Assembly: GCA_018340375.1 (NCBI GenBank)
Contig: JAFFJZ010000004.1
Coordinates: 38,166,001 to 38,230,000 of the forward strand
Direction of reading: 5' to 3'
DNA: 64,000 nt
DNA from: Gonatopus flavifemur
Lineage: Eukaryota; Arthropoda; Insecta; Hymenoptera; Dryinidae
Shown piece by piece: positions 25,011 to 35,349 of the stretch; the stretch's first letter is position 1, and every line of letters begins with the position of its first letter. Under the pieces are notes generated by a model, which made no database searches, was not told the DNA's origin, and saw nothing but the letters and a program-made list of their open reading frames with translations. The translations under genes were made by a program, and so were the position numbers.

Positions 25011-25991
25011 ACTATTGACTTTGAAGAAAAATTGTCTGAATGAATGGAGTTTCTTATCCTTGTAAGGAAGAAGTTTTAAATCCGGGAATCAAACTATTCT
25101 GGCAAGGCTGCTCATTCAATTTTATAATAAACAATCGATTGGTTCAAAACAATGACATCTACAAAATATTGATTTCATGAAAACAGTATTGGAACAAAAA
25201 AGATTTCTTATCCTGTAACTGATCAATTTTGTACATATCATTTTTCAGTATCCGAATTTTTTATTTAAATATAATTATGATATTTAAATAGAGATAAAAA
25301 TAATTCTCATAATTTGGTTTCTTCACATAGATTGAGATTCTTTTGGTTGAGAAATTGGAAAATCGAACAATTCTAATGAGATCCAAAAACTGAATTATCA
25401 ACGACGTCAGATCGTCTAGTGCGAGCAATAAAATTATTTCAGTGAAGGAAAACCATGGGTATCTGCTCGTAAGTGAGACGAAGAAGTACTAAAAAATATA
25501 CTGATTACGTGGAATTAGGAAGATCGAAGGTTTTTTTGAGATTCAAAATTTGAAGTCAGATACTTTTCTCTCTTCATACGATTTTGCGACTCATGTTGAT
25601 AAACTTCCATTTCATTGTTTTCTTTTTTCATGATTTTTTTAGGCGAATTGGTAATTGAGGTATCCATGTTGCGTGTATATATACACAAATTGTAATTGAA
25701 AATCTAAAGAATATTTTTGATGAAAACTGCCACTGATGAAATACAATCCATCCTATTTTTGAATGTTGCGCGTTGGCAAACGCTTCCCATTCATTATAAT
25801 AATCTCCAGCCATCTTCGTGGTTGTTCTATCTTCTTTTGTTTTGATCAGTTAGTATCATAACTCAGCATTCATGATATTGATCCCTCAACGTGCATGAAC
25901 ATTTATGAACAAGGAAGAATTTGGAGTGTTGTTTTTTTCTTTATAATGTTTCTGAAGTAATTGATAATTCATCATTCATTAACGTATAAAT

Positions 25992-26099
25992 ATGTGTGAT
26001 AAGAAAATGCAAAGTCCGAAAAAATCACAAACAGGCGGAAAAAGAACAAGGAATGAAAGTGCATGGAAACGTAATATCGCAAAACAATCTCGAAACCAA
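25992..26099 (+). CDS. Probable first exon of DUF7869-type gene (remnant)
   Basis: The ATG at 25992 opens a 36-codon basic stretch (MCDKKMQSPKKSQTGGKR..., then ...ESAWKRNIAKQSRNQ) ending at a GTATGT splice-donor motif at 26100. Proteins with a C-terminal DUF7869 domain usually begin with such a Lys/Arg-rich segment containing a 'W..N..K..R' pattern. It lies in the right order and strand relative to the domain exon at 26.5 kb. Function unknown. The exon call is by resemblance and splice motif, and the gene as a whole is broken. Confidence 0.45.
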
Positions 26100-26182
26100 G
26101 TATGTATCTGATCAAAAATTTTGAACCCCAAATAAAACGTGATAATCAAAATACCCCCTATTCAATATTTTGGTATTGAAGT

Positions 26183-26272
26183 CCTGTTTATAATGCCTCA
26201 TGTCGGGAGTGTAAATTCCAATTAAATCTGCAAAACATACATTTAACTAGATTAGACATTGAATTGTGCTAA
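26183..26272 (+). pseudogene. Possible second exon remnant, Cys motif
   Basis: A short open stretch reads PVYNASCRECKFQLNLQN and ends at TAA. The spaced cysteines (C..C) resemble the segment following the basic N-terminus in DUF7869 proteins. Its phase does not join cleanly to the upstream exon, so the region is decayed. Between here and 26490 I see no further coding sequence; the large middle of the gene seems deleted. Confidence 0.3.
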
Positions 26273-26486
26273 CATTTAAAAGTAGCTGCCGATACGAGTT
26301 TTATCAATGTCGACACAGAATGCTTGCCTCGATGTGGTCGTGAAGAATCCTTTATGAATCCATTGTGAGATTCTTCAAAAGTCTCTGTTATGATAGTTTA
26401 TAATAAATGCTTTATGAATCTCTGGTATTCAAAAAGAATTTTTTGAGAATTCTCAAAAATTCATTACGAATTCTTTCGGAACTAAC

Positions 26487-28026
26487 ATAACGGGAGTTCA
26501 TTTGGGACATTTCATTTCATGCGGCGGACAAAATAAGAATTATACAGTGATGGTGTTCTTATCACTCTTGTCACAGAAATTTCAAGTTCCCATTCATCAT
26601 TTGTTTCCCGTTAAGGGACACTCATATTGTCAGTGTGATAGGAATTTCGGCATGTACGGTCAAAAGAAAAAAATGGTAGAAACTATTGAAACTGAGAAAG
26701 AGTACATCGAATTAATCAGGGATGCAAGACGTCCGCCTTTCACTATAGTGGAACGGGAGAACTGTCTCGCGAAAGATTTCGAATCTGTGATGCAGGGTAG
26801 ATATAAAATTCCGAAAGACCTGAAGATTACAAAGGCTGTGATCATTGAGTATTATCCAAACGGTAATGTTGATGTTTATGAAAATTATAAGGGCACTCCA
26901 AAGACGTATTTTATCGACAAGTCGGTTATACGAGGCGTGTTCAGAAAATAACGAGAATTTTCGTTTTATGAAAAAAATATTTATTTATTCATCAATATCT
27001 ATTTTGTCCCCTTCAAAATAATCCCCCTTGGATATAATACATTTGTGCCTACGCTTTTTCCAATCCTCGAAACACTTTTGAAACTCGATCTTTGTAATAG
27101 CTTTTAGCTCTTTCAGCGATTCGCTTTGAATGTCATCTATGCTTGTAAAACGACGGCCTTTTAATGTTCTCTTTATTTTTGGAAATAGGAAAAAGTCACA
27201 TGGAGCCACATCTGGCGAATATGGAGACTGAGGCATCGTTACAGTTTTGTTTTTGGCCAAAAATTCACGAACAAGCAATGAAGTGTGAGCAGGTGCATTA
27301 TCGTGGTGCAAAAGCCATGAATTGTTTTGCCACAAATCCGGGCGTTTTCTTCGGATTGCTTTTCGACTGATATGCCAACATCATCAGCGACTTCTCTGAT
27401 TGTGATTCGGCGATCGTTCATAACCATTTCTTTCACGTTTTTCACGTTTTCATCGGTTGTTGATGTGCTTGGGCATCCGGGTCGTTCGTCATCTTCAACG
27501 TTTTCGCGGCCATCTTGGAAACGCTTATACCACTCGTAAATCCTTGCTTCACTCATAGCAGACTCACCATATGCCTTTGTCAACATTTTACAAACTTCAC
27601 TACACTTTATTTCATTTTTTACGCAAAATTGAATACAAATTCTTTGATCCATTTTTTTTCACAAACGAAAATCGCCGAGCTCGAAAAACACGTCATAACG
27701 TTAGCGGCTGCCACTTAAAAAGTAAGCAATGAATATTGCTGAAAATTTTATCGTACTTCAGGGGCATGTGTACCAACATAATAAAGAAAAATTTAATACA
27801 GGCGGACTCTCCAAACCCGCGAAATTTAAAAATTCTCGTTACTTTTTGAACACACCTCGTATATGATGATTTGAGAAATGCTCCACCCGACGAACAAATA
27901 GGAATAAGTGCAGAAAAAATAAATGATTCGAAGGCTTCGTTGAAGTTTTTAACTCCTGAAGGGAAAGAATATTTTGAAAAATACACGACAGAAATGAGTG
28001 TGAAAAGTAAAAACCCCAAAGAGTGA
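26487..28026 (+). pseudogene. DUF7869 domain gene, C-terminal part, split by mariner
   Basis: The plus-strand frame carries SCGGQNKN near its start and FPVKGHSY..CDRNFGMYGQKKK further on, the signature of the DUF7869 domain found in many uncharacterised insect proteins, often repeat-associated. The frame appears to end at 26951, but its last residues are read from the terminus of a mariner (26931-27859). Beyond that element and its TA duplication the same frame resumes at 27862 (YDDLRNAPPDEQ) and stops at TGA 28024-28026. The intact C-terminal exon was therefore interrupted by the mariner. The upstream middle of the gene is missing, the 26502 start is an artefact, and no true start exists here. 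Role unknown; its position between long TIRs suggests a transposon-encoded protein. Confidence 0.65.
26931..27859 (-). mobile_element. Internally deleted mariner inserted in DUF7869 exon
   Basis: Terminal inverted repeats CGAGGYGTGTTCARAAART with TA on both sides. The minus strand encodes a mariner transposase starting at 27652 (MDQRICIQFCVKNEIKCSEV...), with a helix-turn-helix N-terminal half. It lacks roughly the middle third, including the first catalytic Asp, and shifts frame near 27335. It then resumes with HHDNAPAH and SPDVAPCDFFLFPKI, the second and third Asp spaced DD34D, ending at 26985 (GDYFEGD). The product is dead, but both ends look intact and could be moved by a related transposase. 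Confidence 0.85.
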
Positions 28027-28204
28027 AACGAGAGAAAATACAGTCCACGAATTCGATGAGTACTTACAATTCACTTTATGATTGATAACTCTGATTATTC
28101 TGTAAGACGCGGAACTATAATGTTACAAAAAATAGTATCTTTTATGATATGTGAAGGTAAATTATGTAAAAAAGTATAAAAATACTTTATATAAATACTT
28201 TCCT

Positions 28205-28952
28205 TCCCATTAATGTGTAAGTTTTTTGCAATAAAATTATTTATAAAAAACGAATTGGTGAGGAGGCTTGCAAGAATAGTTCGATATTTGAATTCTCTGA
28301 ACCAAAAATATAAATCTACGTTGGGAAATCAAACAAACGCAATCTTTCTCACAGATGTCGATGTTCAGCGGGTACACGTCGTAGAGGCATGCAAAATAAC
28401 CGTTGCGCGCTCATGAAAAAATCGCTGGATTTTGCAAAGTAATAATCCGATCGATTTAAAACTTTCCAAAAAGTTTATCCATATACTAACAAACAACTTT
28501 GTCGCTGGAATTTTTTTTGTACCCCTCATTCCCCTCGCCACTTTTTGATCCCAAAGCATAGAAAACATGATTTTCATTTCGGATTGAAAAATTATGAATT
28601 TGTTATGAATTGATACAAAATTGTTCAACATTTTCGTCATCGGGGAAGTCTTACGAATCAGAATCCGTAAGATTCACTCAGATACATAAAAAAAATGACC
28701 GAGTTATGACGAGTTTAATATTGGAAAACATTGATTTTGCTTGCAAAAAATAGGTAGTTCTCATTTTTTTTCTCAAAAACTATTGATCATAGAAAAAAAT
28801 TGGAAAGGAAGACTTGTATCGATTTTTCAAGCCCTATCACCCAGTATTTTCAGATTTTCGGAATTCCGATTTTTTTTCGACCCCTGACGTCACGGCTTGG
28901 ACAATACTTATCCCGCAGTTCGAGCGTATCGTCGGTTCTTGCATCCGGACCT
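28205..28952 (-). repeat. Right TIR of DUF7869 element
   Basis: Complement of the left TIR. It lacks the 136-bp insertion seen there and has diverged noticeably from it, so the element is not recent. Confidence 0.75.
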
Positions 28953-28959
28953 TCAATAG

Positions 28960-29962
28960 TAAACATTGTTCAATATATTCCACATTCTTTACGCAATTGA
29001 TCTAAACATTAGAGGAAAACTTCTTCGAAGATTGACGAACAACTCTGTCGCTTTGATTATCCCTCGATACTTTTTTCCGTGGAACTTTTCATACCTTGAA
29101 ACGTGCCAAATTATATGCTCTCTTGTATCAAGTGAGCCAATGATTGCACCGGATTCACACTTACAAACGACGAGAGAAAACGAACACATTTCAAGATTCG
29201 AAAATCAAAGTTCGCATGAACTATAAGGAAAGAATCTTGAAAAAGGAACTGCCATGGCCAGGAGTCGAACCTGGAACTACCCTAGGTACTGGGGTGCGTT
29301 AAACAATTACCGACACACACGCATCGATTATTTTCATTGATCGATGTAAATATCTTCGTTTTGATTCATGCACACGATGTGGATGTTATCATTGGATTCA
29401 TCTCCCGTATCGAATTTGTCATTGTATGATAATACCATAATTATAATTGATTTTACAGCAAGAAGTACAAGATATAGACCAGCCGTGTAACGTTCACTGT
29501 TACCAACTATAATCGTGTTAATTCGAACTATGTTTTATAGTTGTCCATATTTTCCCTAAGAAAATGTAAATTTTACAATCCCGTTTTCTCGGGGGAGGAA
29601 AAAATTGGTAATTGGCAAAGAATTTCGGTTCAATGCATAAGACAGGATATTGAGAGTGATATAAATCTCATACATAAGGATTCAAATTATGCAGTTGCAT
29701 CTTTTTTATATTCATGTCTATAACGGATAAAAAAACTTCCATAACTACATAATGAATTTCAAAAGTTTGATGAAATATCATAGACATCAGACAGGATGTG
29801 ATAAATATTGATTACATACCTGAAAATTACAAATTTTTTATGTTAGAAATAGGGCGGAAGTAGAACTTAAAATACTGCTTGTGAAAGCATAACAATGGTT
29901 CATCACCGAATGTTGCTCAACTCTGCTGCTAGAACCCCTAAGTGTCCAATTTGCAAATTATG
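28960..29962. other. No gene recognised apart from a tRNA-like fragment
   Basis: AT-rich; nothing coding. Contains the tRNA-like stretch at 29249-29313. Confidence 0.4.
29249..29313 (-). pseudogene. tRNA-related fragment
   Basis: On the minus strand CCAGGTTCGACTCCTGG forms a perfect T-arm and contains a canonical B box (GGTTCGACTCC). It is followed by CCATGGCA, like a 3' acceptor strand. Upstream 'tttaacgcacc' resembles the D-arm end. No matching 5' acceptor strand (GCCATGG) is present and the anticodon stem is weak. It is a decayed tRNA or tRNA-derived SINE piece rather than a working gene. Confidence 0.45.
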
Positions 29963-30878
29963 CACTGAGAAAAAAAGATTGTGAACTCAAAGACGGTTTA
30001 GTTCTCTCAACTACATCGTGGGCTTAAATACAGCGAATCTCACGGAATAGTTCCGTCAACTACATCGTATGTTTGTAAACATTGATTCCCATCAACTACA
30101 GATGTAGTTGACAGAACTAAATGGTAATTTGATCAAGTACATCATTCTTTTAAAATAAAAATGATACTTATTACAATCAATTGTTCCGTATTTCATTAGA
30201 TTCAATAATTATTCCAATCAACTCAATAGAAGAATCCGTTCAAGGTTACAAGATGTTTAATGCAAGACTATTTCATTTCAAATCATATATACATTCATGT
30301 AAAAAAAATGTGTAAATCAAACAGTTGATCTTCCTTTGTTTACTGTTCAATCTCTGAAATGCTTCGATATCTCACCATGAGGATACCGGTAAGTGTATAC
30401 GTCAAATCTCATTTGAGGGGAATTGAACAACTTACCTATCTTGAGTCTACCTACCTATCTGAGACACTAAGATCCTAACCATTTCTCTACAGCGCGCTTC
30501 GCATTTTGCTCTTGCAAAAGTTGTTAATGTACTACATATCCTGTATTCTACCATCTCTGATCAGGTGATTTTCAAATAATTATGTCTTTATTACAACTGA
30601 GAATGCGTTCAATTACATTTCTCCCACAATTGTTTCAACTAAAAAAAATGAATTGATTCAACTACAACGATAACTTCAGTGAATGACATTGATGTTTGAA
30701 CAAAATGAAAGTTGATGATACTATAACAGTGTGATGTAGTTGGCTGAACGACATCAGCGTAATTTTGTGTGATTGCCTCAACGAGATTAGGTTTAGTTCA
30801 AATACAATTCCTTCGTGGTAACTATATACAGTCCAAATACACGATTAAGTTGAGCTCACTTCATTTTTCTTCTCAGTG
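29963..30878. repeat. CACTGAGA-ended element
   Basis: CACTGAGAAAAAAAGAT at the left and the complement of CACTGAGAAGAAAAATG at the right, with TG on both sides. The left part repeats 'tcaactacatcg' and 'gatgtagttgac' in both orientations. Related termini are at 31932 and 38800. Non-coding. Confidence 0.6.
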
Positions 30879-30889
30879 TGTGATCCACA

Positions 30890-30983
30890 CACAGTAGGAA
30901 ATTTTATTTATTTTTGACACACGTGCATGCCCCAAACGGTCCACTCACAGTTTGTGGTGGATATTGACACAGAGGATGTGACA
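30890..30983 (+). repeat. Left fragment of a CACAGT-ended element split by FB2
   Basis: Starts CACAGTAGGAAATTTT and contains 'gccccaaacggtccac', as does the element at 44044-44869. Its other half lies at 35233-35349 beyond FB2. Confidence 0.55.
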
Positions 30984-31439
30984 CCCTGGTAGAAATGTTA
31001 CAAGTTCTTCCCTATGACCGATGAGGCATTAAGAAGAAAGAACTAATTAGGAAAAACTAGCAAGGGGCTAGTCAATAACTGATAACTTGGATCCAACTAG
31101 CATTGATTGGGACAAACTAATGAGTTACTCATCAGTATTTGATAATCTGAACTATGTAATAATAATAGAGTAAAATCTTCTCTACTGATAATTACAAGTA
31201 TTCACTCCAGGTATAAATTGAATGAAGAGACATGAGCTTTTCAATCTTGGATTGAATAAAATGTTCCTTGCACTTTTTATCAGAAGAGACGACATTTTTG
31301 ATGGATTAACTTTGAAAATGAGTAGGGATTGAGCAACAATATTGGCATGATTCATAAGTGCAAATAACTTTTTATTGATTTCAAGACTCGAGAGGTAATT
31401 TCTCTTAATTGCATCTATATTCTAAGTAAAGAGTTGTAG

Positions 31440-31640
31440 TTATTACTACAGTATACCCCCTAAATTTCTAAGAGTGAAATTTCCACTCTCAATGTAAAAT
31501 GCATTAGCACTTTCACTCTCCAAGAGTGACAAGATCACTTTAGTGGAGTGAATCTCTCCACTTTTCAAACTAGAATGAAAAGTATCACTCGTAAGTAGAG
31601 AGTGAATTATACTTCACCTATTTGTGAATTAAAATATCAC
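31440..31640. repeat. GAGTGAAA-word cluster
   Basis: Many direct and inverted copies of 'agagtgaaa'/'tttcactct' within 200 bp, resembling other short-word palindromic blocks in this window. Confidence 0.55.
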
Positions 31641-31931
31641 CTGTCTTGGAGTAAAATATCCCAGCTTATTCATATTAAATCGATGCTCAGATTTTCTATG
31701 TCTTGCAATGCTTGGTTTTGAATATTCATCTAAACTTTTGTTTACTTTCAGGATGATTATTTCATTCCCTTTGAAACTTATGGAATTTTCTTATTAAAAG
31801 TGATGGTACTGATCTGGAATACCTTGAGTTCTATATGATACCAATAATTGATAATCCTAGGTGTCATCAGCCAATACCTCACTCGTACCTCATTAGTCAC
31901 TGTGTGTGATACCATGTATTTATGAACAATA

Positions 31932-32396
31932 CACTGAGAGAGATTCTTCATTGAAAATTACTGGTTTTCCCATTAGACGGGGGATATACTTGACATACAG
32001 TTTGATATACTTGGCATGAGATCAGAAATCAATGAGACAAAAGAGTAATTTCTCATGCTATGAAGTTTGAGAATTAAAACCGGTGGGAATTCATGTTGAT
32101 AAACAGTAATTTCTTATGACCCAATGTAGAAAACACGAACTCTCAATTGGTGAGATTGATATAAATTGGAAACCATAACATTTTCAAGAATGTTCCGTGG
32201 CTTCGGGGAAAGAAGCAAGGATCGTGATCACAAACAATCATGTTCGACGCTGGTAACGATAAAAGTTTTTTTTCTCGGTTATTATAACGCTAGGAAAAAT
32301 TACTGGTATTTCCCATCAGTTTGTAATCACATGTCAAGTATATCCCTCGCTTACTGACAAAAATCAGTAATTTTTAATGATACATTTCTCTCAGTG
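31932..32396. repeat. 465-bp MITE, CACTGAGAGA ends
   Basis: CACTGAGAGAGATTC at the left, complement of CACTGAGAGAAAT at the right, and TA on both sides. The mirrored arm of FB2 near 34130 reads 'aaacaatagtgagtatacc' without it, giving the pre-insertion site. A second copy at 38800-39269 shares most of its length ('gggggatatacttgaca', 'tgtaatcacatgtcaagtata'). Confidence 0.85.
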
Positions 32397-32399
32397 TAG

Positions 32400-32580
32400 T
32401 GGGTATACCCTGTAACAATAAACAATACTGGATATAGTTGATGAATACCCTGTATCGATGAACAATATTGGATGTAGTTGATCGATACCATGTATTCATG
32501 AACAATATTGGATACAGTTGATCGATGCCATGGATCGATGAACAAAATTGGATATAGTTGATCGATACTACATATCCTTG
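32400..32580. repeat. ~48-bp tandem repeat in FB2 left arm (mirrored at 33955-34150)
   Basis: Three to four units of 'gataccatgtatcgatgaacaatattggatatagttgatc'. The right arm holds the inverted equivalent, so the repeat predates or was copied with the palindrome. Confidence 0.7.
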
Positions 32581-34769
32581 TAGAAGATCATATTTCGGTT
32601 GTTTGAACTGTATATATGAACCTTGATGTTGATTTTATTCATGGAAATTGCGATTATAGATCTCTTTCAACTTCATAAAACTATTTTTAATTAAATCTTA
32701 CGAAAGCTTTTCAAATAATTGATATTTCAGTACTGGATGTACTGAAAATCATTTCAGTTCTTTGGGTTGATTTTTTATAAAACAGTTTGTTTTCTGTGAT
32801 TAATTAAGGGATACAAACAATTTTTACAAAACCCCAGTAATTTTACACTTTGGAATCATGAAACATTTATGCTGATACATAGTTTAAAGTTTTTTGTCTT
32901 TTCAGATACCCAAGAACGTTTCAAACAAAACATTTTATTCTAAGTATCTAGGTTTCATTGAAAACATATGTCATTCAATGGAATATTTTAATCACAGTCT
33001 TCTTGTATTGTAAGAGTTCCTTTCAGATTCATATACTCTTACTAAAATACATTGAAAATCTGAATTATTCTTTGACTTATCCTCTTTTCATGGCCTTTTT
33101 CAATGGCTTATGTATATGTTTATCAATCGTATAACACTAATATACAACTATCCAATTTTATTGTAAAATGTAATACCTTTTCATGTATCCATCTCATATA
33201 TATGTGGCCTGTGGCCTTCATTATGAAACATTTAGTATATCTTGTTTATGTCAGGTTGAATTATGTATAATAATTTCATGAATTGTGATAAATGTTCGAA
33301 ATATAATGAATGTTTCACAGTAAACGGTACAGATGTATGAGATGTATACATGAAAAGGTGTTATATTTTACAATGCAATTGGATAGTTGTATATTAGTGT
33401 TATAAGATTAATAAACATATACATAAGCCATTAAAAAAGCCCATGAAAAGAGAATAAGTCAAAAAATAATTCAGATTTTCAATGTATTTCAGTAAGAGTA
33501 TATGAATCTGAAAGGAACTCTTACAATACAAGAAGACTGTGATCAAAATATTCCATTGAATGACATGTTTTCAATGCAATGTAGATACTTAGAATGAAAT
33601 GTCTTGTTTGAAACCTTCTTGGGTATCTGAAAAGACAAAACACTTTACACTATGTATCAGAATAAATGCTTGATGATTCGAGAGTGTAAAATTACTGGGG
33701 TTTTGTAAAAATTGTTTGTATAACTTAATGAATCACAAAAAACAAACTCTTTTATGAAAAATCAACCCAAAGAACAAATGATTTTCAGTACCGTACATCC
33801 AGGACTGAAATATCAATTTGAAAAGCTTTCGTAAGATTTAATTCAAAATAGTTTTATGAAATTGAAAGAGATCTATAATCGCAATTTCCATGAATAAAAT
33901 CAACATTGAGGTTCATATATACAGTTCAAACAACCTAAATATGATCTTCTACCAGGATATGTGGTATCGGTCAACTATATCCAATTTTATTCATCGATCC
34001 ATGGCATAGACCAACTGTATCCAATATTGTTCATGAATACATGGTATCGATCAACTACATTCAATATTGTTCATTGATACATGGTATTGATCAACTATAT
34101 CCATATTGTTTATTGTTACAGGGTATACTCACTATTGTTTATCAATACATGGTATCAAACACAGTGACTCAGATATGCGGTATTGACTAATGACACCTAG
34201 GATTATCAATTATTAGTATCATACAGAACTAAAGGTATTCCAAATCAGCACAATCACTTTCAATAAGGAAATTCTGTAAGTCTCCAAGAGAATGAAATAA
34301 TGATCTTGAAAGTAAACAAAAATTTGGATACAGACTCAAACCAAAGCATTGCAAAAAATAGAAACTTTGAGCGTCATTTTAATATACATTGAATTAAATT
34401 CACTTCCAAATTCCCAATTCACTTCATATGTGATTATACATCAATAATTGTAAGTTCAATTCATTTTATTGATAAAATTACATAACCTCTCACAGTACAT
34501 ACATCATATAAGTATATGTGATTCAAAAATTTTGAGGTTAGAAAATTACATGGATTGGAAATTTGTCAACGTCGGAATCAAATTCTATTCACTGGCACAT
34601 CATTACAGAATTTTCAACACTTCGCTATATTTATCCCTAATATTTTAATGATTCAAAAATTTATCGAGTCTGATTTGATTATTATTGTAACATATCGTTC
34701 TACAGGAAATCAACCGAGGTACTCCAGGAACACTTGTTGCAACTTTTTCTACCACAGACGCAAGTGTCG

Positions 34770-34845
34770 GTTTAGCTCAGGTCGTTTAGGCATAGGTTAT
34801 GTAGGTTCACGTTCAGGTAGGTTGATTACAGCGGTTCGGTTCCTC
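34770..34845 (+). other. tRNA-like pol III box pair in FB2
   Basis: TAGCTCAGGTCG (34773-34784) and GGTTCGGTTCC (34833-34843) fit A and B box patterns. This is homologous to 22382-22460 of FB1. No full tRNA fold. Confidence 0.3.
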
Positions 34846-35232
34846 GAAGGTGCATAATAAATTCCCATCAGTACAACGAGCAATTACAGAATGTTGCGGA
34901 GTTTGGGGATGTTGGTGAAAAGATAAAAATGAATTATTTTCATTCTCTTTTACAAAAACAACTAAAATCTGTGACAGATTTTTTCCCCCTGAAATACACA
35001 TTTTTCAAGAGTGCTATTCCACTCCAAGAAATTTAGAGAGTCATATTTATTCCAAAAAATTCCTCGTCAGTCACTGGCAAGTGTCTGCTTAGTTTACCTG
35101 ATTAGTCCTTCGTTGGTGCGAGTGTTACATCCCTCATCTGTTACTGGTAAGTTTTCCCGATTAGTGCCTCACCAGTAAAAAGGATGAACTGATTAGTACC
35201 TTATGGTTTACTAGCGAAAATTTCTATCAGGG

Positions 35233-35349
35233 AAATGACCACAAAAGTGTTAACTTTACATCGAAAATTTGTCATTCCGACACTCATCTGTGTTGATTTT
35301 CAACAAGAATTTTGGGTGGACCGTTTCTAACACATAATTCTTCACTGTG
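35233..35349 (-). repeat. Right fragment of the CACAGT-ended element split by FB2
   Basis: Contains 'gggtggaccgttt' and ends TTCACTGTG, the complement of a CACAGTGAA terminus. With 30890-30983 it makes up the host repeat into which FB2 inserted. Confidence 0.5.

Larger units (their letters stand above)
24314..28952. mobile_element. 4.6-kb element with long TIRs and a DUF7869 gene
   Basis: Long inverted repeats bound the region: left arm 24314 to about 25010, right arm about 28205-28952. The outermost bases are AGG(G)TCCGGATGCAAG on both sides. The flanks are an identical heptamer TCAATAG (24307-24313 and 28953-28959), a target duplication. Between the arms lie remnants of one gene of the DUF7869 type, read on the plus strand, with a likely first exon, a possible second exon and a C-terminal exon interrupted by a mariner (26931-27859). 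The left arm also carries a 136-bp insertion. A third, partial copy of the terminus starts at 63240. I know of no superfamily that this combination clearly fits. KDZ-type elements (8-bp TSD) and Dada (6-7 bp) are possibilities, not conclusions. Confidence 0.65.
30984..35232. mobile_element. Giant foldback element FB2 (CCCTGGTAGAAAT ends)
   Basis: Ends CCCTGGTAGAAAT and the complement of CCCTGATAGAAAT. Subterminal 'cctatgaccgatgaggca' and 'aactagcaaggggctagt' match FB1. The core is a palindrome centred near 33270: from about 33200 leftwards and 33340 rightwards the sequences mirror each other ('aacactaatatacaactatc', 'tgaaaatctgaattattc') out past 34200. The left arm carries a later MITE (31932-32396) absent from the right arm. 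No coding capacity. It sits inside an older CACAGT-ended repeat. Confidence 0.75.

Noticed and set aside
29249..29313. Functional tRNA gene
   Set aside because: Good T-arm but no matching 5' acceptor strand and a weak anticodon arm.
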